This document shows positions 32,419 to 41,749 of a stretch of DNA of 64,000 nt, piece after piece. Made by a program: the position numbers and the translations under genes. Each line of letters opens with the position of its first letter. Position 1 is the stretch's first letter. The notes beneath the pieces were generated by a model. It did not search any database, was not told the DNA's origin, and saw only the letters and a program-made list of their open reading frames with translations. The DNA lies in the NCBI GenBank assembly GCA_020975725.1, contig QXJR01000011.1, positions 248,001-312,000 on the forward strand. The letters run 5' to 3'. Source of the stretch: Picocystis sp. L7 (lineage: Eukaryota > Chlorophyta > Picocystophyceae > Picocystales > Picocystaceae).

Positions 32419-33092
32419 TTATTCAAGGTCCAAAAAGTCAAAGCGCTTTAACATGGTCTCTTTGAGTCCGTTTGCTGCCTTCTCGGCCCTTCTAGCTTGT
32501 TGAATTTCTGGCACAGAAACCCGACGGAGCGTGTTCGGGATTTCCCTTTCAAGGTTCTTTGGCGAGGGCAGAGCGGGAAATCAGTCAGCCCACAGGTTCA
32601 CTGCCAGGTCAAGCACGACCCGAACCGTTACGTTTGAACTCACCACCTCGCCCATGATGACGATGTTTTCACCACGTATGACATACACCCCTAAAGGTAT
32701 ATCCCCGTAGACGTCTTCGACAATGATCCGCTCGTAGGCACTTTCCAGAACCACGTTCGCTACAGGGCGGTTCCTCGTCAGCTGGCGGACGTCCAAGCGC
32801 ACGAGCCGCATCCACGGATCGACTCGCATCGTCAGGAAACAGAGTTTGGCTTTCGTTCACGTACCAAACTGATCGAAGGATCGCAACACTCCTACGATCA
32901 CACGCCCATCCCTCAGGTTCACCAGCACTTTCTCTGCGTCGTGCGATCGTTTACCGCGGTGAGCTTCCTCTCTCCGAGCACGCGCCTTCCGCATCGAAGC
33001 TTCATGTGTCAAGGTTTCGAGTACGCACTGTCTAATTCTTCCAGCATGGGTGGCAGCTGCAGCTGACGCGGCAATTGCTCCGGCGTCTCCAT
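32419..33092 (-). CDS. LSM1: LSM1, mRNA-decay Sm-like protein, four exons
   Basis: Subunit of the cytoplasmic LSM1-7 ring that binds oligoadenylated mRNA and promotes decapping. Exons are 33092-33029, 32933-32865, 32759-32644 and 32556-32419, giving 128 residues; introns are 95, 105 and 87 bp with donors GTGCGT, GTACGT and GTGAGT. Sm1 motif: [31 protein letters not shown] runs across exons 1-3; Sm2 motif: IPLGVYVIRGENIVIMGE. The C-terminal helix VSVPEIQQARRAEK..KETMLKRFDFLDLE is specific to LSM1. The junctions were set where they restore the Sm fold without loss. No exon is long enough to be found by ORF calling alone, so the gene is easily missed. The stop lies inside AATAAA. Confidence 0.92.
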
Positions 33093-33733
33093 CGCCTCGA
33101 TTGGACTTCCGGTCAGGGTTTCGCCCGTTTCAATCCCCATCTGTCTCCTTTGAAGTCAGATTCTGTCCGGTCAGCTCGGCTCGGTCGACTGATGATGGCT
33201 TCCTTTCGTACCCTTTGGAAGGGGAATGGATCCCCACCAGAAAGGCCTTTGGCAGATGGAGGAGCAACCACATCTTGTTTTTTAGGTTGGAGTATACAGC
33301 TTTCGGATTCAATGTGGATCCAGCCATGACGGTAGATGCAGGAAACACGAAGGAAAGGAGGGCATCGACAACTGCATCCGGCCATTCGTGTCCATCGCCC
33401 TGTCATCGGATGGATAGGGCCAATTGCAACCACTGCGCAGGCCCAGGATCACGCATTCCTAGCTCCCAAGTTCCACAGTGAAGGAACTGCATCGTCCCAC
33501 GATCACATTCTCCTTGCCATCTCCAGCTGTCGATCGCCTTCCACCTGGGTGCACTCGACCGCCCCCAGTCCCGGGATCGATACCTAGTCTCGCCATATCG
33601 ATACGTTGCGCCAAGGTATCGATGAAAGAAGCTGGTCCCGACCCTTGGTGGGAGAGGCGAAGTGGGGGAGGTCCTTCACCGAAACGGGAACAGTCTGCAC
33701 CTGCGAGACCACCACTTGGTGCAGGATCGCGCA
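33093..33733. promoter_or_regulatory. Divergent promoter, LSM1 / CB5LP-like, with ATCGATACC motifs
   Basis: 641 bp. ATCGATACC at 33576-33584, ATATCGATA at 33595-33603 and the reverse AGGTATCGAT at 33614-33623 lie within 48 bp, about 110-160 bp before the cytochrome b5 ATG. The same core is repeated upstream of eL6/cyclophilin-SYF2. Confidence 0.55.
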
Positions 33734-34247
33734 ATGGAAGCCGCTCCGCCGCCTGCCCTCGTGGCCGCATCCGCAGCGGTGCTGGTATTCGCGTTGCTGC
33801 TGCTACTGGTGAAATCCAATCGTGGCAAAACGCAAAGTGCAGGCGCCGATAGGAAGCAGCCCGGTGATGGGAACAGGAAGACAGCGTACACCAAAGCGGA
33901 AGTGGCGAAGCACAACAAGACGGACGATGCGTGGATTATCATCGAAAATAAGGTGTACGATGTCACGTCGTACGTAGAAGAGCATCCGGGCGGCGATGCC
34001 ATCCTCAGGCATGTAGGAGGCGATGCAACGGAAGGTTTCCACGGGTGCGTGCTGAACAAAGATACAACATGCGTGTGCCTGTGACGGTCACCGCGTTGAG
34101 ATGTACCCGCTTGCTGTGAAATGTTGACGTGCTGACTCTTTCTTCGTCTTGCTTGGTGAATTCAGGCCTCAGCATCCAACCAGGGTGTATGACATCATCG
34201 AAGATTTCAACATCGGCGTGGTGGCAGAATCAGCCAAGGATCAATGA
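33734..34247 (+). CDS. Cytochrome b5-like protein with N-terminal membrane anchor (CB5LP-like)
   Basis: Heme-binding electron carrier. Exons are 33734-34044 and 34166-34247, giving 130 residues; the 121-bp intron has donor GTGCGT and a TTCAG acceptor. Residues 8-27 form one hydrophobic helix (VLVFALLLLLV), followed by a basic linker and a cytochrome b5 fold (about 50-128) with the heme motif EEHPGGDAIL and axial His residues in EEHPGG and GFHG-PQHP. The anchor is at the N-terminus, whereas ordinary b5 is tail-anchored; this layout matches plant CB5LP. The second axial His and the domain's end lie in exon 2. A start further upstream (33662) is possible but adds only polar residues ahead of the helix. 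Confidence 0.87.
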
Positions 34248-35684
34248 TTCAAAGGGCCTTGGACGTTGTGTGGTGACCGGGGAGGGTCTACTGGCTGCCG
34301 AAAGTGAAAAGGCATGTGTTATGCTCCTATTTCTGGGCACCATGCTTTGGGACAAGGCATGGCCCCATTCGCTCCCACCCACAACTCCCGACGAATTGGT
34401 GCTGTGAACAGGGCTTACCATCCTGTTGCAAATACTCCAGCGTATTGCAAGAAGTCTGCTACAGTTCTTGCACGTGAAATTCATTTTTCAATGCCATTGA
34501 CTATGCAAATATTGCGTGCGTTGTTGTGTGCTTTCCCGTTGTAGCACAAGATCCCTCATAAGCGTCACTCCCTGAGCTATTGATTGAATGTACGACTTGG
34601 TGGTGCGCGGGCATCACATGTAAATTCTTGAGTGGGAAAACAAGCTTATCAAAAGAACGAAAAATTATTTCTTTACTAGGTTGAGTTGACGGATACTGTT
34701 TGCGTTCAAAATTTGTGACCAATGGATTCTTTCGAGCAAGCATGCGCTAAAAATCCAAGCGCATTGTACATGAAGGCGACACCGTTTTAATATGCGTCGT
34801 ATGGTGGTGTGACCACATGGAAGAGTCAAGTAAATGTCCGGAGGCCTCGCACCGCACAACAATATACGCTTCTTTAGAATGAAAGTCGATTGTAAAAGTT
34901 AGGAACACATGTACCTGGTTTGATCATGCTTCAAGTGCCGATGGCTTATCAACCAAAGAGCTGGGTGGATGTTCCGATTCGAAAGACAAAGCACTATTTT
35001 TCGACCACGATTAGTGCTAACCCGACACGGCGCTTTAACTTTTCCGAGGATCAATCCCTTGCCATCTTGATGCGAGCCACCAAATCCGGTGAAGATGTTG
35101 TAAGTTGCGTAAACATGTGGAATTTTCATGGAGTACATGAAAAAGTCCCCACCATAAACAATGTACAAAGGAGTGCGAGATTCCCAAGTGAACCATATCA
35201 TCGGTGGTTTGGAGTGACTGATGAACCACGCATGGGAATTGTATTGAAAATGCACCGAAATGTTTTCGATATGGTAAACCCCGGATCTCCACGTCAAGTG
35301 AATCCTCGCGGCACATTCGATCCCATGGACTCCCAGCGGACCAGTCACGGCACAATTTGCGCCTTCTTGGCGGTATGTCCCCTTTCTCGTGGCACCCCTC
35401 CCATGCATTCAAAACATTGTCGAGTTGCACCAGACCATTTTGATTGGGATCCAAACCTCCGACCTTATGCATGGTCCGATGCACGCATTGCTTTTGGTTG
35501 CGAGTGATGACGGCATGCTTCCATGCACACCTCTTCGGGCCGGTCCTTTCGGGTGTGGCAACCTTGGTTCGAACCCGACACCTTCCCGGTTCCATCGACC
35601 ATTCGATCGGGGAGAAACGCCGGTCTACCCGATGAAGCCTTCGGTTTCGCTGTCCTTCGCTGCCATCGGTGGTCGGCGGCGAGC
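34248..35684. other. Long AT-richer stretch without a recognised gene
   Basis: 1.4 kb between CB5LP-like and NOM1. AT content is higher than in the genes, mainly 34400-35300. Open frames on both strands (plus 34920-35507; minus 34899-35408 and 35035-35889) overlap one another and match no family I know. An orphan gene or a decayed element is possible; no terminal repeats were seen. Confidence 0.4.
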
Positions 35685-38003
35685 ATGAAGCGCACGCGTC
35701 GCGACGAACGCACGCGCGCCTTGCCGCGTTCTGTGGCGTTGGAAGTCGCAGAAGAGGATGGAAAGGACCCACGTGCATCCAGAAAAGGCGTCTTGCAGCT
35801 CGCCATGCGACGAGAACGCCGCAAACGGGAAGGGAAGGGACGCCTGAAGCGTCGACACGCTGACAGCAAAAGCAATGTGCCTCAAGCACGTCAAAAGAAA
35901 GGAATTGTCCAGATTCCGAAAGATTTCGTGAAAAGAGATAGGCCTAAAGGGACAAAGCATGTGGATGGGACGACACGCACGAAGAGCGAAGCCGTCAGAA
36001 GGGAGAAATCAGGGAAGAGGAAACGAGACGAGAGTACAGCAGTGGTTGGCGAAGATCGAAAGCCAACGAACTTTGAACTATACCTTGAACAGGATGGAGT
36101 GGACGTCAAAGGTTCAGGAAAGAACCCGGAGGTGGAATTTCAGGAAAAACTCGCGAAAAAATTGGGCAAGAAAGGGAGCAAGGGACCTAAAGACGGCTTG
36201 GACGATCTGCTGGAAGGCATCGTTCCCACAGGAGAAAGTGCGTCGTCGCAAGGTAAGATTGACAACGAAAGGGGAACGGCATCCGCCGCTTCGGATTCAG
36301 AAGATATGTCACCATCAAGCAAGGGTTCAGAAGAGTCCGAAATGGAAAGTTTTGACGTTCCATCGTCATCCGAACGAGAGGATGAAGGGAACGAAGGTGA
36401 CGAGCCAGAGAGGATATACATCCCTCCGGCCATCCGAAAAAAAGCTATTCTTGAAGCAGTTGACGAAAAAGAACAGAAAGAAAATCTAAAAATCTCTCGA
36501 CAGATTAGGAGTTCACTCAATAAACTAGCAGAATCCAATGTCATGCAAACAGTTGAGGAAGTCGCAGGTGTAGTACATGAATTGGGGCGTGGGCGGGTGT
36601 ATGAAGTGACAGCTTCAGAATTGATCAAGTCGCTAATAGATGGACCACTTGCTTCTCCGCTCTATTTGACTGTAATGGCTTGCTTTGCAGGTGGCTTATC
36701 TGCAACATGCCGCTCTTCAGAGTTCTTAGCTATCCTACTATCAAAGGCTGCCACGTCAATCAAGGAGCTGCATAACAAGCCAGAGATTGAAGACAGAACC
36801 CGGCCCTTCCACAACCTCAACCTTCTAGTGTCCAAATTGTTTCAGGTAGGGGCAATTGACTGTGGATTGATTTATGGTCTTCTTGACGAATACAAGCAGA
36901 ACTTTGATGATTCTGACATTTCTTCAATTCTTCAGCTATTGAAAGATTGTGGAATCGAACTTAGGTCAGCTGATCCCAGGAAAATGAAAGACTTCGTTCT
37001 CAGCATTCATGAAAGGGCTGCGTTAGCTAGGGAAGATTCAGGGCTTTCAAAAAGAGCTGAGCTTATGCTTGAGACAGTATGCGCTGTTAAGAACAATAAA
37101 CTATCCGTTGCAGGTGGGAAAGCCAATGTCCAACCCACATCCCTTGTGAAGTCATTGAAAAAGTGTGGATTAGATGACTTCCAAATAAAGGGAATTCCTT
37201 GGGGCAAGCTTACAGCTGAGAAGAAGGTAGGTTTGTGGTGGCTTCCTTCTGCTGGGGAGGGGGACCTGTCTGCATTGGATGACCGGGGAATGGAAGGTGT
37301 GAGAACGGTCTTGAAGGACAATCATGGATCTGAATTGCTGAAGTTGGCAGCAAAGCAGCGAATGAACACGGACGTTCGACGTGCTATATTCTGCGTCATT
37401 ATGGGAGCGGAAGATTATGTCGATGCGTTTGAGAAGTTGCTTCGGCTTCCTCTGAAGGGCGTCCAAGAACGAGAGATCATTCGTGTCCTGGTGGACTGTT
37501 GCCTGCACGAGTCCGTCTACAACGGGTACTACGGGGTACTGGGAAATAAGCTTTGTCTGTCAAGCCAGAGCCATAAGTTTACCATGCAGTATTGTATATG
37601 GGATCATCTGAAAGCTTTGGAGACTATGGACGTACGGAGGTTGGGCAATCTTTCTCACCTACTCCTGTATCTCATCCGCCGTGGGGGGATGTCCTTGTCT
37701 GTTTTGCGTGTTGTGGATTGGAAGGACCCCATTTCGATGTCCGAGAAGTCGATTCTTTTTCTGCGTCTGGTGCTTGAGAATCTGTTGCTTTCCTCAGACG
37801 ATGTCGAGCTGAAGAAGCTCTTTGGGCGTTTGTCGGAGCAGCCTGCGTGTGTTGGTATGTGCGAAGGCCTGTCCACGTTTCTACGCTCTCACATGCAAAG
37901 GTGTCTTCCTAGCCACCAGTCCAAGGAAGGTATGGAGCACCAGCTCCTTCGGAAGAAGCGGTTGGTCCTGTCTACACTCTCTCACGAGAGCCACCATTTG
38001 TAG
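35685..38003 (+). CDS. NOM1: NOM1/Sgd1-type nucleolar MIF4G-MA3 protein
   Basis: Nucleolar protein needed for 40S subunit biogenesis; it recruits an eIF4A-like helicase in other eukaryotes. The single exon gives 772 residues from the ATG at 35685. The N-terminal ~290 residues are lysine/arginine-rich, then acidic (nucleolar type). YIPPAIRKK near 246 introduces the MIF4G domain (about 260-460). The MA3 domain (about 560-680) starts NTDVRRAIFCVIMGAEDY. The C-terminal part (HKFTMQYCIWDHLKALE) matches the family. The frame shows a regular coding texture throughout. NOM1 stands 178 bp before the ABC1 kinase on the same strand. Confidence 0.92.
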   Translation: MKRTRRDERTRALPRSVALEVAEEDGKDPRASRKGVLQLAMRRERRKREGKGRLKRRHADSKSNVPQARQKKGIVQIPKDFVKRDRPKGTKHVDGTTRTKSEAVRREKSGKRKRDESTAVVGEDRKPTNFELYLEQDGVDVKGSGKNPEVEFQEKLAKKLGKKGSKGPKDGLDDLLEGIVPTGESASSQGKIDNERGTASAASDSEDMSPSSKGSEESEMESFDVPSSSEREDEGNEGDEPERIYIPPAIRKKAILEAVDEKEQKENLKISRQIRSSLNKLAESNVMQTVEEVAGVVHELGRGRVYEVTASELIKSLIDGPLASPLYLTVMACFAGGLSATCRSSEFLAILLSKAATSIKELHNKPEIEDRTRPFHNLNLLVSKLFQVGAIDCGLIYGLLDEYKQNFDDSDISSILQLLKDCGIELRSADPRKMKDFVLSIHERAALAREDSGLSKRAELMLETVCAVKNNKLSVAGGKANVQPTSLVKSLKKCGLDDFQIKGIPWGKLTAEKKVGLWWLPSAGEGDLSALDDRGMEGVRTVLKDNHGSELLKLAAKQRMNTDVRRAIFCVIMGAEDYVDAFEKLLRLPLKGVQEREIIRVLVDCCLHESVYNGYYGVLGNKLCLSSQSHKFTMQYCIWDHLKALETMDVRRLGNLSHLLLYLIRRGGMSLSVLRVVDWKDPISMSEKSILFLRLVLENLLLSSDDVELKKLFGRLSEQPACVGMCEGLSTFLRSHMQRCLPSHQSKEGMEHQLLRKKRLVLSTLSHESHHL

Positions 38004-38180
38004 TTGTTGTTGAGACACGGACAGGTTTCTGTCCCATGGCACCACTCCATGGTCCTCCTTTCGCCCTTGGAACCGGACCGACCCGATCGATCCCGTTTCG
38101 AATGGGATCGTTGATAAGGAACCGAACCGGTTCCATCCTGGGTTCGTCCCCCATCGTACCACGTGTTGCTTCGAACCGTC

Positions 38181-40310
38181 ATGCCGATGCGCGTCCAGTC
38201 GCGTCCACGTTTCCATCGAGGCGCGCCTTCCGCGTCCACGAGGCGCACCAAGGCCGCCTGGGACCGCGTGGAAGCGAAGGAAGACGTGTGCAGCGGCGCG
38301 GTCGTCGCTCGTCGGACCTGGAAGGCCGTGGGCGCTTGCGCACGTGTCGCAGCGGCGGCATGGAAAGCGCGCACGAAGGCGTCCCAAGACGAAGAGGTCG
38401 CCATGGCCGTCAAACAGGCGTGCGTGGAGATGGCGCCGAGTGGCGTGAAACTCGCCCAGGCGCTCGCTTCTCGTGCCGACCTCGTGGGAGACCGCTTCGC
38501 ACTTCGGCTCGGCGAACTGCAAGACGCCGCACCTCCATTCCCGTCGGACGTGGCGCGTCGCATCGTCGCAGAAGAGCTCGGAAAATCCGTGGAAGACGTC
38601 TTCGCGTGCTTCGAAGACGTGCCGATCGGTTCTGCATCCATCGCACAAGTGCATCGAGCGGTGTCGAGAGAAAACGGGAAGGTCCTGGCGGTGAAAGTGC
38701 AGCGTCCGAACGCGTCGCAAGACGCCATGGCCGACGCGGCGATGCTGAACGGAGCCGCAAACCTCGCGAGGAAGCTGTTTCCGAAGAAAAAACGCGCTCG
38801 AGTGGTGCAGGAACTCGCACAACTCGTCGGAGACGCACTGCAGTCCGAGCTGGACTTTCGAAACGAAGCCAAGAACGCCGCTGCTTTCGCCACGGCGCAC
38901 GAAGGAATTCCGTTCGTGCGCGTGCCGCGAGTGGTCCAAAGCACAAGACGCGTGCTCATCTCCGAATGGATCCAAGGATGGTCGCCGACCGAGCTCCTCG
39001 CCGCCGCAGGATGCGAAGAGAAACTGGAACAGCTCGTGCGAATGGGTGTCGCGTGCCAATGCGCCCAACTCTTCGATACCCGATTGATGCATGCGGTGAG
39101 CTTCCGTCCGAACCTATGCAACGAACACGCACGCAGTGGACGAATGCCAGACCTGCGGATGGGATGGAAACGGACACACACATGTGGCACATCACTAGTG
39201 GAGTTGCGAAGACGATTCCGAGACGACGTGGCTGACAATGGAACGAGGCTGACCTCGAATGCACCGCTTGTTTTCTGGTGTCTGCGATGTCCGAACCGCG
39301 CCACGAACGAAATCCACGAACTGTCCAAACAGGACCCCCACCCTGGCAATCTACTCTTCACGGAGGACGGGTATCTAGCCTATCTTGACTTTGGACTCCT
39401 GCTGGATGTGCAGAAGCATCACTCGCAAGCCATGCTTGCTGCGCTTGTGCACGTTGTAAACGAAAACTGGATCGAACTCGCAAATGACCTGGCCAATATG
39501 GATCTTCTTCAGCCCTTTACAAATCGCACAGAGCTTGCACAAGATTTGAAGACCACCATAAAGGGCAAGAGTGAAACGCTTGCCGCTGACATACAACTCG
39601 GAGCTCTTGCTGCAGCGCTGGTGCAGCTGGCTATCAAGTACAAGTTTGAACTCCCTCCCTACTACTCTCTGCTTGTGCGTTCACTGGGAATGCTGGAAGG
39701 TATTGCACTATCCGTAGATAAAGATTTCAAAATCGTGTCTGCGGCATACCCTTACATTGTACGTCGTTTGATCTTCAGCGAGGACAGAAAGGACCAATTG
39801 CTCTTGAAGGAACTGATTCTGGACGATTCAGGGAATTTGAAATCGAGTGTGGTAGAGCTATTGCAACGATACTTAGAGAAAGATACGGTGGCTGGAAGCA
39901 GCCAAAGCAGATCTGTGGCTACATGTTGGTTAGAGAAGGAGAGAGCATGGGGCATCGAGCTTGTTGCAATGGAGATGGATGCACGTAACCTGGTGAGTGC
40001 TTTGGACAAAGTACCTATTATGTATGTAAGGCAATTTTTGACACTTGTGGTTCCTTGGAAAGGAATAAGGACAGGATCCAGGGGTGGACATGCCCGAAAG
40101 AGGTCATTTGAGCTGGTCAGGCCAATTGTGTTGTCTTGCATTCAAAAAGTATGGCAAGAATCAAAGTGGTTGTGGGTTGTGGGAGGATTCAAGATTTTTT
40201 CAATGTGGACAAGAAGCATTGCTTCAACGCTTGGAGAATCGTTATTTTCATTTATTGCACGGGCACTCACATTAAAGAAGCACAACACTAAAACGTTAGC
40301 AGTTGCTTGA
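38181..40310 (+). CDS. ABC1/UbiB atypical kinase, probably plastid (ABC1K)
   Basis: Atypical kinase/ATPase of the ABC1/ADCK family, linked to prenylquinone metabolism in plastids and mitochondria. Exons are 38181-39095 and 39333-40310, giving 630 residues. The 237-bp intron (GTGAGC...AACAG) is a multiple of three without a stop; kept as coding it would split the catalytic motif, and removing it restores LMHA-DPHPGNLLF. Family marks: KLAQALASR (KxGQ-type) near 95, the Ala-rich loop GSASIAQVH, VAVKVQRP, ELDFRNEAKN and LDFGLL. The N-terminal ~40 residues are Arg/Ser/Ala-rich, suiting a plastid transit peptide. The tail resembles plant ABC1K1/ABC1K3 types. An AATAAA at 40382-40387 lies inside the end of the convergent HAD gene. 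Confidence 0.9.
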   Translation: MPMRVQSRPRFHRGAPSASTRRTKAAWDRVEAKEDVCSGAVVARRTWKAVGACARVAAAAWKARTKASQDEEVAMAVKQACVEMAPSGVKLAQALASRADLVGDRFALRLGELQDAAPPFPSDVARRIVAEELGKSVEDVFACFEDVPIGSASIAQVHRAVSRENGKVLAVKVQRPNASQDAMADAAMLNGAANLARKLFPKKKRARVVQELAQLVGDALQSELDFRNEAKNAAAFATAHEGIPFVRVPRVVQSTRRVLISEWIQGWSPTELLAAAGCEEKLEQLVRMGVACQCAQLFDTRLMHAVSFRPNLCNEHARSGRMPDLRMGWKRTHTCGTSLVELRRRFRDDVADNGTRLTSNAPLVFWCLRCPNRATNEIHELSKQDPHPGNLLFTEDGYLAYLDFGLLLDVQKHHSQAMLAALVHVVNENWIELANDLANMDLLQPFTNRTELAQDLKTTIKGKSETLAADIQLGALAAALVQLAIKYKFELPPYYSLLVRSLGMLEGIALSVDKDFKIVSAAYPYIVRRLIFSEDRKDQLLLKELILDDSGNLKSSVVELLQRYLEKDTVAGSSQSRSVATCWLEKERAWGIELVAMEMDARNLVSALDKVPIMYVRQFLTLVVPWKGIRTGSRGGHARKRSFELVRPIVLSCIQKVWQESKWLWVVGGFKIFSMWTRSIASTLGESLFSFIARALTLKKHNTKTLAVA

Positions 40311-40378
40311 GTCATGCACCACCGCCCAAGGCTAAGGAGGTGCAGTAGACTTGGTCGGAAGAGCAGAAGACGCTCTTG

Positions 40379-41065
40379 TCAAATAAAGTTGGGGAGACCA
40401 AACATGGTAGGGTTAAACTCTGTCAGGCTTTTCAAAACAACGTCTGCGGTTTGCATATCTTTGTCCATCCTTTCATCTGGTACCATAACTACCTTCATGC
40501 CTGCAGCTCTCGCTGCCTGAACTCCTGCCGGTGCATCCTCGAAGACTAGCACTGTCTCAGGGTGAGGTTGGGTCTCGAAGAGTGAGGCTGCCTTCAGGAA
40601 TATGTCTGGCTGTGGCTTACCTTCATCGACCATGTCCCCTGTAACAACGTGTTGAAAAAGAGAAAAAAAATCCTGGTGGTTTGTGGTTTTCAAATCGTAG
40701 TATATCTTTTTGGAGCTTGTTGCCACGGCGATAGGTATGTTATTTTGGTGTAGGTGACGCACCAACTTCTCTGCTCCGGGCATGAGCGAAGCTGTAGGGA
40801 ACAGTTTGTTCAAAGTTTGATCCCTCAATTCGAGGAATTCTTGGGCGGTGATTTGTCCTGTCAGGCCGACCTCCCGAAGAAGTAGCTCCGTGGCTTCCAC
40901 TGCTCTCATGCCCATCATCTTGGCCTTGTGTTCGAACGTGAAATCTTTTCCGTAGTTGGAAAGCACACCTTGCAGTGCGACGGTGTAGAAATCTTCCGTG
41001 TTGAGCAAAAGCCCATCCATGTCGAACAAGACATGGGTGACTTGGCCGTGGGTTGCATCGTTCAT
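40379..41065 (-). CDS. HAD-superfamily phosphatase (HDHD1/GPP-like)
   Basis: Haloacid-dehalogenase hydrolase, probably a phosphatase on a small metabolite. 228 residues from the ATG at 41065; the ORF continues upstream but homology starts here. Motif I is FDMDGLLLNTE (two Asp), motif II VATSS, motif III Lys in DEGKPQPDIF and motif IV VFEDAPAGVQAA. The alpha-helical cap (about 20-90) is class C1. Closest in feel to HDHD1/pseudouridine-5'-phosphatase and plant glycerol-3-phosphatase (GPP1/GS1); the substrate cannot be told from sequence. It converges on ABC1K with a 68-bp gap and diverges from FPG. Confidence 0.9.
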   Translation of the reverse strand: MNDATHGQVTHVLFDMDGLLLNTEDFYTVALQGVLSNYGKDFTFEHKAKMMGMRAVEATELLLREVGLTGQITAQEFLELRDQTLNKLFPTASLMPGAEKLVRHLHQNNIPIAVATSSKKIYYDLKTTNHQDFFSLFQHVVTGDMVDEGKPQPDIFLKAASLFETQPHPETVLVFEDAPAGVQAARAAGMKVVMVPDERMDKDMQTADVVLKSLTEFNPTMFGLPNFI

Positions 41066-41749
41066 TGCAGGAACTCGCCTTTCTATCGTATCCGCTCCTC
41101 CTTCTTGTTCCTGGCGAGAGCTCGCGGTCTTGTGCTGCGCCTCTCCCTTGCAGCAAAGCAGGTAGGAGGCGTCGATGGAGTCGAACCCAGTGCAAGTGGA
41201 TCGATGGTGCGTCAACCACCAGCCGACACCCAGTCTCACCTTGGACCTGGCAGTGGTGTCCACCACCTCTCCCTGAAGGGAATGGGACGTGTCTGGATCG
41301 GTGAACCGTGGAAAGGTCGGTTGGTCCCCCCTTGGATGGGGTTGTGTGTCCTGGACAATCTTCTGCCTACACCAGGATGCCTCGAACAACACAAGTAATG
41401 GCGTTCCCAGGGCAAACGGATAGGATGCATCTAGGTGCGTTGCAGCGGATGATCCATCGCCATCCACTGCGTGCAATTGCTTCCCAGCAGGATCTCGTTC
41501 CACCAACGGTGCCATCCAGGGCCTGGTGTGTCGGATTCCCTTCCATCCTCCAATCAATGTACCAGGTTCAACCGTTTCCAAGGAAAGGTGAACTCAGGAC
41601 CAAAACTGGCGGGAACCCCATCCGGTGGAAGTCGACGCCTCGGATTCCAGCGCGGAAGCCGTGTTGCGAAACGGTGCGTGAAGCGACTCCGAGGGAACAA
41701 TCCGGATCGACCCGAGGCTTGCAAACGCTTTTCCCGACACTAGGACACG
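41066..41749. other. Divergent upstream region, HAD phosphatase / FPG
   Basis: 684 bp. The HAD frame stays open to 41581 in this region but the extra residues look non-coding. No TATCGAT or E2F words were seen. Confidence 0.45.

Noticed and set aside
34899-35889. Minus-strand frames of 169 and 284 codons
   Set aside because: They overlap each other and the NOM1 start and look like background; kept only as part of the unexplained AT-richer stretch.
37881-39361. Long minus-strand frames (403 and 459 codons) opposite the ABC1K first exon
   Set aside because: They lie antisense to a well-supported gene of very high GC, where stops are rare by chance; content is Ser/Ala/Arg-rich with no family.
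41066-41581. 172-residue N-terminal extension of the HAD phosphatase
   Set aside because: HAD homology starts at the ATG at 41065; the extension overlaps the divergent FPG promoter and has no domain.
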